Shown: positions 44,213 to 56,205 of the stretch, piece after piece
Layout: each line of letters starts with the position of its first letter
How positions within the stretch are numbered: the first letter of the stretch is position 1
Assembly (NCBI GenBank): GCA_013368315.1
Contig: JAACJM010000090.1
Location: forward strand, 124,001 to 188,000
Origin: Tetrapyrgos nigripes
Taxonomy: Eukaryota > Basidiomycota > Agaricomycetes > Agaricales > Campanellaceae
Direction: 5' to 3'
Length of the DNA stretch: 64,000 nt
Notes under the pieces: model-generated
Seen by the model: the letters and a program-made list of their open reading frames with translations, nothing else
The model's database searches: none
Told to the model about the DNA's origin: nothing
Position numbers and translations under genes: made by a program

Positions 44213-44300
44213 CTGTATAGGCCTGAATAGTGGACTGGTCAGCACACCTTGCTCTGTTAGTGGGAGGCTCAGGTTCAACCCCCAGTTCTGACTTAAACTC
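44213..44300 (+). repeat. tRNA-like (SINE head?) sequence
   Basis: AATAGTGGACTGGTCAGCAC resembles a pol III A box region, and about 35 nt later AGGTTCAACCCCC resembles a B box (GGTTCRANYCC). It is followed by a T-rich tail (to about 44395). A tRNA cloverleaf is not complete, so a tRNA-derived SINE relic is the better guess. Confidence 0.35.
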
Positions 44301-44468
44301 TCCTGATCTTGTTTTTGTTTTCTGATATTGTGTTCACTTAGATTTTTCTTGTGCTCTTTCTGTACTCAATGTCTCTTGATAGGCCTTTTTGAGTAGTGTA
44401 CTGTGTATAAATTCTTCTTTACTCTTGAATCTACCAAAAAGTTCGTACCGAAGACAAATATCTATATA

Positions 44469-47400
44469 TCAATCATCTATAACATCCACCACACCTCTGA
44501 ATCCATCTACCTCATCAGTCACATCCAAAATTGCCACCAATGCCACATCCATACCTTCCTCAAAATCTACATCAAAGACTCCACTCTCCACCTCTTCCAC
44601 TGACGAAGTTACCAACTCACCTCGTGCCTCAGCCAATTCCTCTACTGATGGACCCCAACATTCTGAATATCCATTACTTGCATCCAGCCTGACAAGGGAA
44701 GGTAACCATGCTGCACACATGTTCAGAAGGTGTTTGTCCCGTAGATCCAGCTGGTAGAAGAGCCCAGATTTCCCTTCTAGATGGATGAGTCAGTACCCAT
44801 CGAATATCAATCTGAACTGACAATATGACTTACCAGTCACCTCCATTACATCATCTAGTCTTCCCCATTCCTCAACAAACCACTCCTGCAGAGACTGGCA
44901 GTAAATGCAGATCCACGATGCTTCTTCGTCACAATGATCTAACTCTAACATTGCCCAGATACCTTTCCTAACATCTTCATCAGCCATCCAGGCAGGGGGC
45001 TCTGTTCCCCCCTTGTCATCTAATCCAATATCCTGCCAGATACCCTTGTCAACATCCAAATCAAATAATGTGTCCTGTTGCAGCTTCTTCGGAGCCACAG
45101 CAAACTTTGTCGCACAGCCTTTCCAGATTAATTCAGTCATTTTGTCGCAGAGCTTGTTGTACTTTGTTGCCAAGGCTGCGATTCCAGGCTTCTGTCTCTT
45201 GACAGAGTCTTGAATGTGCTCTGTCAGCTGTTGTTCTGATAACCCAACATGTCAGCCAATAACCCCATACACATAGAACAAATGTAACTCTGACTCACCA
45301 CTGCGCTGTTTCCTAAACGAACACTCCAATCTATCAAACTCAAATTTCCACAATCACAGACGTTCCTGGATACATTTCTTCAATGTGCATGCATTCATCC
45401 TCTTTGTAAGATAGAGGTTTCTCTTCAAGTTGTTGACTTCCTCCAGCTGCTCCACTCCCAGTGCCCGCTCCTGTCTCTTCAAGTCATGTTCTGCCTTCCG
45501 AATAGATTCGTCTGCCTTCTTCAGATCCTCGCCAGTCATGGCCCTCTGGTATATTGTTGAGGTCCTTGAGATGAGGACCTCCTAGAGCTGCGTCTGTTGT
45601 TGCCTCAGAACCTCTACAGCCTTCCGTAGCCTAAGCATCTCTTCCACTGCGTTTTCCCCTTTTTGTGTTGTTCTGAAACCAGATATTCATCAGCTACCCT
45701 TGATTGCCCCCAAAACAAGAGGATTGACACACTTTGAAGAGGCTTCATCTGAGACTTCACCTGTGATCTCCACTGTTCACAAAGCACTTCTTGGGATTTT
45801 CCTGCCTGGTTGAATTCTTCTTGAGCATCTCGTCATCACTGCAGACATAATTGAAGCTTCTGATGTAGCCATTTCCCAGCACCAACAAGAGCTTGCTCGT
45901 TATTGAAGTGTAGTTGCAAGTCCAGCGTGTAGAGACAGACATAGTACTACATTCTGGGAAGACATGTCAGTAGCTAGATAAGGCACAATAATTGAAGGAA
46001 CTCACCCCTGCTACTCGTGTATACGCATGCCAACACCTTTCGTAAGTCTCTCCATCACATAACCCAAAACCTTCACACTTCCTTGGGTGGTATACAAGCT
46101 GACACAGCCATTGGTGACTGTAGGCATGGAAAATTGACACTCCCCACATGATACGATCCAGATACTGAGACAAGAAGCCCCACTTCGAGCAGCTTCATTC
46201 TATTTGGGAAGCAATATTGTACAGAAAACCAACAGTCCAGTCCTCTGGCAAGTTTTCAAATAATGTCTGGAGAAGGACGAGAATATAATGTTGTTTCTCC
46301 CCCAGGGAATTCATTGTCACCATAAATAGGCTGGCACTGTGAGGGCAGAACATTCCCGCCAGTGCACGCTCATCATATCCTTTGGCATGAGACTTTGAAT
46401 GAGAATCGTCCAAAGCTGTAAAACTCATGTTACAACTGTCAAGAACCGACTTCGGAATCTTCATTCCCTTCTTGACATAATCCTTCTCTGGATCCTCGTC
46501 CTCTCATGCTTACTTGGCCAGCCTTTTACATCACACCCTCTCAACATAATCCTCCATCTCATGCACTGTGTCCAGATGGACTCGACAAGGATCTTTCCTG
46601 TGCTGGTCGTTATGTTTTTGGGTGAAGCATGCGTCCACACACACCAGGACAGTAGGACTAAATGAGACATCATTAGCACTGTTGAATCATTCTCAGTGTC
46701 AAAGTGACTCAAGTGACTCACCCTTTCTCTGCATCCTCAACATTTGGCCTTGTAGTCCGTCCAAAGCACATAGGACATCAGGACCTCAGATATTCAGAAG
46801 GCCACCCATTTTCCTTTCCAGGGTGTGAGACCTGCCTTCCCCTGGATCTGCAGGGCCAGTAGTTGTACTCCCACGTGAGGGTGACTCAGAACGTCTACGT
46901 TTTCCAGTGCGTTGAGGCATATGTTCCTCATGGTCAGGTGAGTCCTCTTCATGTCCAGCCGATCCCTCTCTCCCCTGTCTTGCTGAGTACCATGGTGCAC
47001 ATTTGCCTCTTCTTGGAGTCGTTCATTGGTGTTCCTTAGATATTGGTTGCAATAATCAGTCGTCACGTGTTGTAGACTATTGAACCACTGCAGGGCATTT
47101 GAAAAATGTCATCAGAGAGGATCCTATACCTCTACAATTAGTCTACTTGCTGGTTTCCAAGCTGCAGATCTCACTCACCGTTCCTTTCAAACGATAGTTC
47201 TGTGCATCAAGGAAGCTCCCCAATGCATGGCACCATGCTGTATGGTTAGGAGCAATTCGCAGGAACAATCACATAACAAAGTCCAGCATCCTGATGTCCA
47301 CAGCCAGAGTTGGTTGGAATGGTGCACAAGGGAACAGGCCACTCTTGACCAGCTGTTTTGCAACATGGGTACGAGACTGGCATTGGCAATGAGGAACAGC

Positions 47401-47769
47401 GATCATCTCTAAGCCTACAGACTATCAGTATATGTGATATCAGATCCAAGTCCTGTGCAACTCACAATTAAAACAGACTACACTGACTGTCAATTCCTGG
47501 CGACTCGAACACTTGCAACGCTCCTCCAACCTAAAGCCAAGATCCTCCTGTAGGTTGTGGGTATCCTTCAGTAACTCCATGTAGGGAATTACCAGGCAGG
47601 GAATGACCTCAGTGATCCAATGTTTTGCCTGGTCTGCCTTCTTCTGCTGACTTCCTTTTACTGGAGATCTTTGTCCAATTGCACTGTCAAATCCTCCTTG
47701 GAACAATGGTGCACCTTTCCCATTGTTGGGACAATCAGTTCTCAGAAGTGGTCCAGCAGCAGCATTCAT
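44469..47769 (-). pseudogene. KDZ (Kyakuja-type) transposase, nearly full length, broken
   Basis: From the 5' side: HWITEVIPCLVIPYMELLKD (about 47620), FPCAPFQPTLAVDIRMLDFV and APNHTAWCHALGSFLDAQNY (about 47220-47350), VCVDACFTQKHND (about 46630, first acid), NMSFTALDDSHSKSHAKGYD, GEKQHYILVLLQTLFENLPE, FHAYSHQWLCQLVYHPRKCE followed by GFGLCDGE (about 46060-46130). Then a coiled C-terminal part (EQQLTEHIQDSVKRQKPGIA, LFDLDVDKGIWQDIGLDDKG, EEASWICIYCQSLQEWFVEE) with a last exon from about 44770 (GKSGLFYQLDLRDKHLLNMC ... WGPSVEELAEARGE) to the stop at 44469. Several introns are likely; stops and frame changes (for example after VM in the second block) break it. The motif order is that of the KDZ superfamily. 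Confidence 0.82.
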
Positions 47770-48121
47770 TCCAAATTCACCAACTGGATGATCCCTGTTG
47801 AGACTGTCTCAAGTCCTGTATTTACAGGTAATATACACTAAAGAATACATTGCACACTACTTGGTAGCCATCTTAAGATGGCTTAAGACCTGAAAAAGGG
47901 AAGACGGCTTGGGTATGAAAAAAGTGAACATGGTAGCTGTTTAATGACAGGCCACCAGTTTTTCAAGCGACCAGTCAAGCTACTATCAAGCTATAATTAG
48001 CATAAATTTAATACAGTGAAAGTGTGATATAGCGAACTAGTACGTGATTGCATCAAGTGCGTCTTCACAAAATTACAGTCATGTATGTGTCTGCAACACT
48101 TTTTACCCTTCTTGGTAGGTA
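47770..48121. other. Short gene-free stretch
   Basis: Upstream flank of the KDZ relic. AT-rich, no gene seen. Confidence 0.4.
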
Positions 48122-48765
48122 ATATGTTACCAGGCCCTTTAGAGACTGAGGACTCGTTCTTGCTATGCTACATCGTTCCACCTCTTGAATGGCTGGCAAT
48201 AGCTATTAGCCATCATCGCCAAGCCGATATGCCGCACTCCTTTTGAGCCTCGTTATTGCCACGCATCGAGCAGTGTTCGCCCTATGGCCTTAATTAAGGG
48301 CACCCAATGAGGTTAGGCCTTAAAGGCTTAACTTGGGCTTAAGTTAAGGTATGATTTAAGGGCTTATAAGACCTTACTACAGAATTTTTTCTGGGCCCTT
48401 GAGTTGCCCTCGAGATCTCAGTAGTTTTCTGCAATTTTTCGACTGCTTTTGTCAGTGGTCATCATTTGTGCCAGCTCCCAGTCAACCATTGTCCTCCAAG
48501 CATCAGTACCTGCAATCACTTATAGTATTAGTGTGGCCCAAAGTAAACTGTACAGATCTATGAAATTTTTGAAAAGGTACAATTTTTTGCCTGTAAGAAA
48601 CTGCTGAAAAGGAAATTTTTGCCTAAAAATCATGTGACAAGCAACCTTTAAGGCCTTTTAAGGGTGCCCAAGGTCGTTAGGCCCTAATTACTTAACAGAT
48701 TAAGCCCTTAACTTAATTGAGCCTTAAACCTTAGGGCAAACACTGGCATTGAGCAGTGGTCCACA
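48122..48765. repeat. TTACGAGGCC repeat copy split by a hAT MITE
   Basis: TTACCAGGCCCTTTAGAGAC ... GACTCGTTCTTGCTATGCT starts the copy; GCCTCGTTATTGCCACGC and AGTGGTCCACATTTCTTCAT end it. A MITE (48271-48745) interrupts the final block. Removing the MITE and one target copy restores the CCACGC...GCAGTGGTCCAC order seen in other copies. Confidence 0.65.
48271..48745. mobile_element. hAT-type MITE, 475 bp, 8-bp TSD
   Basis: Ends CAGTGTTCGCCCTATGG and its inverse (CAGTGTTTGCCCTAAGG read from the right), flanked by GCATCGAG (48263-48270) and GCATTGAG (48746-48753), 7 of 8 identical. An 8-bp duplication and CAGTG-type ends are hallmarks of hAT elements. The interior is rich in CCTTAAGG-type words and has no ORF. 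Confidence 0.82.
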
Positions 48766-51700
48766 TTTCTTCATAAAGGAATAAAGGAATAGACCTGTAT
48801 GGGTGTGTTGGCATACGGGTGCGGACTTACTATACTGATTTCTCTGTGGTTCTCGAATTCCTCTCCATTCTCATCTCATCATATTATATAAGATATTCCT
48901 TCTCATTTATATACATGATTCTTCTCTTTCACCCGACTCGTTCTCCGTGAGACTTCTACCCCTCTGTAATAGCACATCGTGGTCCATACCCTTTGTCTCC
49001 TTTCACCTATGATTTCATAGTTCCACCTCATGTTCTCTTTCTCTTTCACGATCTCACAAAGGCATTATTTGCATGTACTCTACTAGTTCAAAAAATTTGT
49101 TGTTGGGTATGGGTCAGCGCGGGTTTCCAAATCTGGGCCCGTACCTGTACCCGTCCACCCCATGCTTTTCACTAATCATGAATAGATGCAAGGCGATGCC
49201 TCTTCTGATGAAAAGGATGCTTGTTCCAGTTAAATATGACCATCCGTGGCTTCTTGCTCCATTGATTGTTCATCTTGGAGAACATAGCATCTGTAACTTC
49301 TGGACCCTTGATGACAAGGACACACAGGTTCGACAAGTATCATAATCCCAATACATCATGCATCCAACAAAAATATTACCTTGCTTTGCTTCCATCTGTC
49401 CATCTTTGTGATGTTTCGATATTTTCAAAGCTGATTCGGGGGACATGGAGCTGAGTAATTGTGAAGTAAAATTATGGCGCTTGAAGGTATCTATTCAAGG
49501 TGGCAATGGAATTTTGGAGGCTCTATGAGTTCAAAAATGCAGATAGTTGCACAGAGATGGCCCCATTGCTCACGGTGTCGGCAATCGACAAACTCCGTGT
49601 CTCCACGTCATGATAAACCGGTCTCGTTACACCCACAGACTATCCTTCCATTCAAATTCCCTTGTACTTTGCTTGTACCCTCACCGTACTCATCATCTGT
49701 GGGAAAAGAAGGCGATGAGTCAATCCTGGCACCACTGAATAGCGCTGATCGGAATAGAACCCTCCAGAGTCTTTTACGCCGTCTGGTCCATCGTCCATCA
49801 TAAGTCCATCTTTTCCCAGACCCCCGGTGTATCAATTCGCTGTCCTAGCCCAGGTAATACACTCCTCCTCCTTATGCAGATATAGAATTGGTGCTTACAA
49901 GCTGTAGCCATCGAATGCTGATGTCCTACCGATTCCGTTCTCTGATACATAAATGGGTCATAGGCGGTTAGTTTTGGGTTAGTTCCGAAGCTCAATCTAA
50001 TCTGGGACGGTACGGTTACTGTGAAGTATGACGTATGATGGGTTTATGGTTAATACAAGACACAATTTTTTCAAACAAGCACATCACGAAAACTGCAAAA
50101 AAAATGTCAGAGAATACCTCTTCTGTCCAAGAATACAAGACCTTGAATGCTTCACAATTCTGATGGTGCTTGACCGTTGAAGATAAAGCATCAGTAGTCT
50201 GATAGCCTCTGGGTATTCTCTGGTACTCTCCTCAGCAGTGAGGTTGCCCAGGATATGGTCAGGTATAGGTCTGCCAGGTTAGTTGAGGTTGGTATGATCT
50301 GATATAGCTTTGTATGCTGAGCTTCCTATTACTTGAAGGTTCTGTACAAATCCTGTAAAAAAATAATTGCTGGATTTAAACTTTAGTGGTTCCTACAGCC
50401 TTTCACACCACCCTCACATCAAGAAGCTCCCTCAAGCTTCAGGGATTTACTACTAAGTCTCAAACTTTTACGAGGCCTGACATGAAATGAAGGGAATCGT
50501 CTTTACCAGCATTTTTTTTCGTTGGCTGTGTTAATTCCGTGCAACCGTATGTATCTGTTTGTTTCATGCTGTTCGATTACAACTCGTGATATTTCTCCTG
50601 ACTTCCTTCTAGTTCTGTCTATCTGTGTCTACCTGTTCACTGCGTCCTTTTCGTTATCTCTTCCATTACATACTCTGACCGGTGTCTTTAACATCTGTCA
50701 TCCCATCGCCTCCTTCAGTGCCCAAACTCGCAAAATAGCGCAAGATCGTCTCCCCTTTTCATCAAACCTGCTTTTTTTCTTTCACAGGCTAGCTGTTCTA
50801 TTTCTGAACCTTGCATATTGCGTCTAATTGTATGTACATAAGAAGAGCAGTTAATTTGAATGATTGAAAGTGTTTGCTGATGAAAAGGGGTAGGACAGAG
50901 TAGGACAGCTCAGTGAATATGAGGGGGCAGGCTGAGGTTTGCCAGGCGTTGCGCGCTGGCCGACAACTGTTCATTGAAGGTACGTTTATTTCACGTATAT
51001 CTATGTATTCAGCTGAAAAAAGACTGGTGTAGTGAGCACTTGAAATAAAGAAGCTTCAAGAGTCCATGTATATGGAAGGACAACACCTCGTTGTTGATGC
51101 ATTGAAAAAAAAAGACGTAGGGTGATGACACATAGGGTGATGACGTAGTAGTAGTTTCAAACTCCGCCGAAACCGCCAGAACCGAGTTGACGTGTCAACG
51201 CCTTTCTTCGACTCGTACCACCATCATCTCTTTTGCCCTCATTTGCCTCCCGCCCTGACTCACCAACTAATCCCGCTCAACAACTTGCCCAGAGCCCCCC
51301 TTTAGTCCGAGCGTGTGGTAGGCTTACGGTGAGGGCCTTTTGTTTGGATTGTCGGTTTCGTCCCTTTGACTTTACATGACTGGCCATTTGCCATTAGGAA
51401 CATTAGAAGCAAAGGCGAGAATAACAGATGTAGTGGGTATAGGCGTGTGGGCAGTCATCCATTCAAATATATGGTACATTGTGTTCTTTCTTTTTGGGTG
51501 CGAACTAACACTACAACTATTCTTCCTCTACTCCTTTCCTATCTGTCCGGACCTCCTCTTTCTATAACCCACTCAACGTACGTGATGACGTGACGAAAGG
51601 AGACATTGCCTTCCACACCATTGAGACATTGCTCTCAGTCCCTTCAGCGTCAGTGTCCAAGTCTTTGCCATCTCTAAACCAAGTGTGTACGTCTCTGCCT

Positions 51701-53042
51701 CAGCTCTTTACCACCACTTTCGTCGCCACCTATTGCTTCTCCAATGCCTACAAGGAAGAAATCACAGAGCCAGACATGACTCCACATGTCAGACCACATC
51801 AAGGAGGATAACAAGAACAGATCTACTCGGGTGTGTCTATCCTTTTCGTAGTATTGGTCTGCCTCACTGAGGTCTTCTTTCATGGGTTAGAAGTCTTAGC
51901 GTCAATTTGGTGTGTATGGTAACGTTCATACTCTTTTCTTCTTGAACTCTTCTGCTTTTGTGTCTTGCTACTACTATGCTCTATCTTGATGGTGCTTATG
52001 ATACTTGTATTTCTGTTTGCTTATACTATGTACTATTCTCTATTCCAAATGCAATTTGTATTCTGTTAATCATGGCCCCCGATGGTCAGTATTGAGGTAC
52101 TGTAGGATTGACCATGACCCCTCCTATTCAGGTACTGGGGAAAGATGCCACTGCTTCACATGGCAAGTTACGAGGCCCATAGTAGGGTTGCAGCGTTAGC
52201 CATATTAGGAATATCATACTGTGGTTATTCAGTAGATAAGTAATCATGCAATCAATGCCTATTCGTACTTAGAACCCCAGTGTTTCTATTGCTCGGCTTG
52301 TACAACTGAATAAAGGCAGGGCATGTTGCCGTTTAGCTGCTGTGAAGCCGGGCAACCGAGTTAATTAAATCGCGGCTTTTTCTGATGGCCTACACACTAA
52401 AACCTCGCTATATTCTTGAACCACGTTGTAGCTGATCATGATTGCAAAAACAGGGCTGATCAATTGACTGACAGCGCGTACTTGTATGTTTGTGTATTGG
52501 CTACATAAATACGTACATACATACATATCGTAAGGTGAAGGCGAAAGGACTTAGGAAAATCCGACGCGACTTGGGTTATGTCATTGTTTGTTCATAGTTG
52601 ACGACAGCTTGAGTCGGATCGAAAAGCCGATGCGTCGTGAGTCTAGACCGATCATTCAGTTGTCGGCATCATAGACTGGCCAATAGAAATTGCAGGCGTG
52701 GAAAAGTTGCGATTGAATTGCAAAGGTCACCTAAGTTAAAACTCAGCCTAAAGGCCTCGTAATAGTCTGGTATTCACCATCTAGTCAGGTATTGGTCTAA
52801 CATTGAGACACAAGTATACCTGGAATGTTGGGGAATATCAGACTATACCTTGCTTGGTCAGATTGTCCAGTTGTTTATCCAGTCAAATCATGAACACCTC
52901 ATCTGGTAGGCTTGTTATTGTTGGATATGCTGAGGTACTATTTACATGACTTGATATTTCTTTTACACTTTTGGTGATGGCCAAAGATATATTGGAACGA
53001 GTATAAAAAATGAGCTTAAATGGACATCTTGTGCACATCTAC

Positions 53043-53216
53043 AGTGTATTTACGAGGCCCTTTTAAGGGACTCGTTCTTATAAACGCTGCTTTGCAGCTG
53101 TGGCTATGCCAAGTCGTCCTACCGGCATTTTCTGCCAGACCCAGTCCAGACCTTCACCTTCGACATTTAGGGGTCTCGTTATTGCCACGCGAAGCGTTGG
53201 CCCACAAGCCCTTCAT
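53043..53216 (+). repeat. TTACGAGGCC dispersed repeat, near full length
   Basis: TTTACGAGGCCC-TTTTAAGGGACTCGTTCTTATAA ... GCTGTGGCTATGCC at the left, GGGTCTCGTTATTGCCACGC then GAAGCGTTGGCCCACAAG at the right. The length of about 170 bp differs from the 105- and 240-bp copies, so the middle is variable while both ends are conserved. Confidence 0.65.
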
Positions 53217-53609
53217 GATGTGAGCACTGAGAATGAAGGAACACGCTGTCTAATCGTTCCCAGTAACATCCTAGAGTGCTCTACGACGCGTACCTTGAGA
53301 TGTAAAGTTGAACAACGCGTCAAGCATAGGCATTCTATGTTTAGTCTTTTTCTTGGCACCATCCTCTAAGTGTTTAGACAATCCGGATCCACTGGCCAGG
53401 ATATCCGGATCGAATCCAGTGGCAAGTGTATCCGAATCGAATAGCATGAGTATATCCGGTCAACCTACCAGAATTTCCGGATTGATTTTTTCGACATTTG
53501 GACCAGCATAGGTTGGCGAACGCGCTGAGGTTCAAACTCCGCACCTAAGCGAGGTAAGTCAACCGAATGGGACCGAGTCTAATGTCGGACTATTAGACCC
53601 GCGGCAACA

Positions 53610-53610
<1 letters not shown>

Positions 53611-53649
<39 letters not shown>

Positions 53650-53650
53650 T
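53611..53650. repeat. (TATC)n microsatellite
   Basis: About ten uninterrupted TATC units, 180 bp upstream of the SDR gene start. Confidence 0.95.
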
Positions 53651-53832
53651 TCTGATCATGCTACCGTTGGAGGGGTTTGGATAAAAGGGGATAGATGTCG
53701 GGAGAAGAGCTGAGGTTGCGTATAAAGAGCAGGCTCGAATCCAGTTTGAAAAATCATTGGCACACAGTACGCCTTCACAGGACCACCTTCCTTTGAACGA
53801 TACTAGGTACTACTACTCAACCACAACTGAGA

Positions 53833-54966
53833 ATGCGAGTCTTGGTTTTAGGGTACGTTACTACGTGCTGGTCATGCTTCCTCTGGGTCGATTGAGCCCA
53901 CTTACCCACCTTGTACACGCTTTGGCAGTGCTAGTGGTTTCATTGGCTTCCCCGTTGCCCAAGCTCTCAGCCGAGCTGGATACCTTGTATACGGCCAAAC
54001 TCGATCTGAAGAGAAAGCTAACCGTCTAGCTGCAGAGGAAAGTGAGTACATACACCTTTGGTACTGTCAAGTCATCACTCATTTTTCACAAACATCGCTT
54101 TGCAGTCTTTCCCATCGTCTGTGACCCCTCCTCCACCTCCTGGCACCACCTCATCCCAACTCTTGATGTCATTATTGACACTCTCCACCCCTCCGACCTA
54201 AATACCTATCTCACTCTCTTCCTCGGAATCGAATCGGCCGCTAAATCCCTCCGTCCAGCGTCTTCCCCAAAGCTCTCTTTCATTTTCACATCTGGAACTT
54301 GGCAATTCGGTAATCAAGGCTACGACCTTATCCTAACAGATACAACCCCCGTCCTCGATCCCACTTGCACAGGTCCCAAAGCCGTCGAGCTAGCCAAATT
54401 AGACCGTGATCGAGTCGAACAGGATATATTGAAGAGTGGGATTTTGAATGGGATCGTTGTAAGGCCTACGTTTGTCTATGGACGTTCGGCGAGTATCTTT
54501 TCGATGATGTTTGAGAGGTTTAGGCAAGAGGGAAAGGTTAGTTGGCCTGGGACGCCTGGTGGGAAGTTGACAACGATTCATCAAGATGACTTGGCGGATT
54601 TGTATGTGAGAGCTGCGGAGAAGGCGCAAGTGATTGGGGGGTTGGTATTTATTGCCGCGAATAATTGTTCAGAGGATACAGATGGGTTTTTGAGGAGGTT
54701 TTGTGGAATTGTGGGTGTCGATAGTAAGGAAGGCCCGAGAGTAGGGTATGAATATTTTGACCCGACGAATAGTGAGTAACAGTACTCGTTGATCATCATA
54801 TGCGCTGACCTGGATGCATGCAGTATTTGAAAAGGCTATCACGACTCAGCAGATTGTGCGTCCCTACCTTGCTCGTACCCTGTTGGGCTGGGAGCCTAAG
54901 AAACTTGGTCTGACGGATGGGTTGGAGTTGTACTGGAATGCATACTTGGCTAGTGTAGACAAATGA
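53833..54966 (+). CDS. Extended SDR / NAD(P)-dependent epimerase-like protein, 313 aa
   Basis: Four exons: 53833-53852, 53929-54041, 54106-54771 and 54824-54966; introns 76, 64 and 52 nt with GT-AG ends. The model has 314 codons with no internal stop. MRVLVLGASGFIGFPVAQAL gives a GxxGxxG Rossmann motif at the extreme N-terminus. FTSGTWQFGNQG and VVRPTFVYGRSASIF match the substrate-side strands of extended SDRs. The catalytic YxxxK is not obvious; the ELAKLDRDRVEQDIL helix stands where it would be, so it may be an atypical SDR acting as a reductase or sensor. Substrate unknown; cytosolic (no signal peptide). This is the most intact ordinary gene in the window. The first exon is only 20 nt, but the splice sites and motif make it secure. 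Confidence 0.85.
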
Positions 54967-55588
54967 TCTATGATACATCCTTGGATGGAATTCTTTCGTT
55001 AAAGCTAGCTGGTCAATAAATTATTTATTTTCGGTTGAAGCTTCTTTGCGAGCCCGTACAAATCGGATGCAACCCGCAAGGAGGGTCGAAATGAAATTCG
55101 AAGATCTATATTCATGTACATGCACATAGTATACTACTATGAATAAAGGGACCATAGTACCTATCGGACCATTCTTCGGCCTCGTAATGAAAGGATTTTG
55201 TGATGGTCCGAGAACGGCCCAAGCCAAGCCCAGGAAAACACGCTGCATCGACGTCATCAATGTGCTGACGCGTTTGATAGAACCAGGGAGTCACCGTATA
55301 TGTAGGGTCTCAAGGCATACAATGTGCATATACGACTTTTTGTAACCCTGAAACAAACCAGAAAATCTGTGCTTATGTTACTAATACTATGTACACAGGG
55401 CTCTTCGGTATCAATGAAGACCAAGTCTCAGTGCCATTCATACAGGCTGACGAGGTACATACAAATGAGAGGTCACCCTATGGCACAGGTATTGTATAAA
55501 AACGATGGATCAACCACTATTTATACTTTTGTAAAATTCATGTTTGTAGCCATGGCCGTTTTTATAAAACCTCACTACATTTACCCAT
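54967..55588. other. 3' flank of the SDR gene
   Basis: No gene recognised between the SDR stop codon and the hAT MITE. Short frames on both strands overlap each other. Confidence 0.4.
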
Positions 55589-55596
55589 GGCTAAAT

Positions 55597-56197
55597 TAGG
55601 GCTGCGCGCCGTACCGTAATCGTACGGTTTGTACGGGTAGCGTATGATAGTACGGGCCCGTACCATATAGGCCATTTGACCTAATTGGTACGGCCGTATT
55701 TGGTACTGCCGTTGTACGGGTTTGTACGGGTACGGGTTCGGTAATGCCTCGGCCAATAAATTGCTCACCTTTTTTTGCTGAATTCTTGCCCAGAAGCGTC
55801 AACTGCTATCCAAAACCGTCCAATTCCATACCGAATTCAAGCTTGCCACCCTCATCTGGATGAATTTGTGCCAAAATGGCGGTCAAAGCAAGGGTAATGA
55901 CCACTTACTTAGATGTCGCAAAGACCAAAAAGGTAAGCAAACCACCTACGGACGACCAGTAACATGTACTTACTGTCTGATATGGATGGAGACGTCCCAT
56001 ACGATGGCAGAAGAGGTGCTAGAGGCCCTCACTTCATGACAATAGTGAGTAAAATATATATTCTACACCGTAAACCCGTACTGACCGTAATACTGCCGTA
56101 CCCATACCCGTACCATACCGTATACGATTTTTTCAACCAGTATTGACCCAGTACAAAATACGGGCGTACCGGTAATACTGGACGGTGCGCAGCCCTA
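55597..56197. mobile_element. hAT-type MITE, 601 bp, 8-bp TSD
   Basis: Ends TAGGGCTGCGCRCCGT inverted at both sides, flanked by GGCTAAAT (55589-55596) and GGCTAAAC (56198-56205). The subterminal zones are packed with CCGTAC/GTACGG words (for example TACGGGTAC), a likely binding-site array. No transposase inside. Confidence 0.85.
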
Positions 56198-56205
56198 GGC
56201 TAAAC

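Larger units (their letters stand above)
48770..53830. other. 5-kb stretch with no identified gene
   Basis: Frames of 60-110 codons occur (for example 49474-49803 +, 50522-50827 +, 51590-51811 +) but none shows a recognisable domain, and overlapping frames compete. There is a possible intron with good sites at about 51330-51397 followed by a hydrophobic segment (IHSNIWYIVFFLFGCE). CT-rich leader-like DNA at 51200-51300 could mark a promoter. Dispersed repeat fragments lie at 52130-52185, 52738-52765 and 53043-53216. Confidence 0.35.

Noticed and set aside
49474..49803. Possible gene with a Ser/Pro-rich product
   Set aside because: Open for 109 codons but competes with an equally long minus frame (49835-49608); no motif or conserved splice structure seen.
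51360..51570. Possible membrane-protein exon
   Set aside because: A good-looking intron precedes it, but the hydrophobic stretch ends in stops and no family fits; left as unassigned.
53400..53480. Repeated TATCCGGAT-like words as an operator array
   Set aside because: About five imperfect copies (TATCCGGATCG, TATCCGAATCG, TATCCGG), but no symmetry or spacing rule; more likely decayed tandem DNA.
55562..55802. Minus-strand frames rich in Tyr-Pro-Val-Gln repeats
   Set aside because: They are translations of the CCGTAC arrays in the hAT MITE, not genes.
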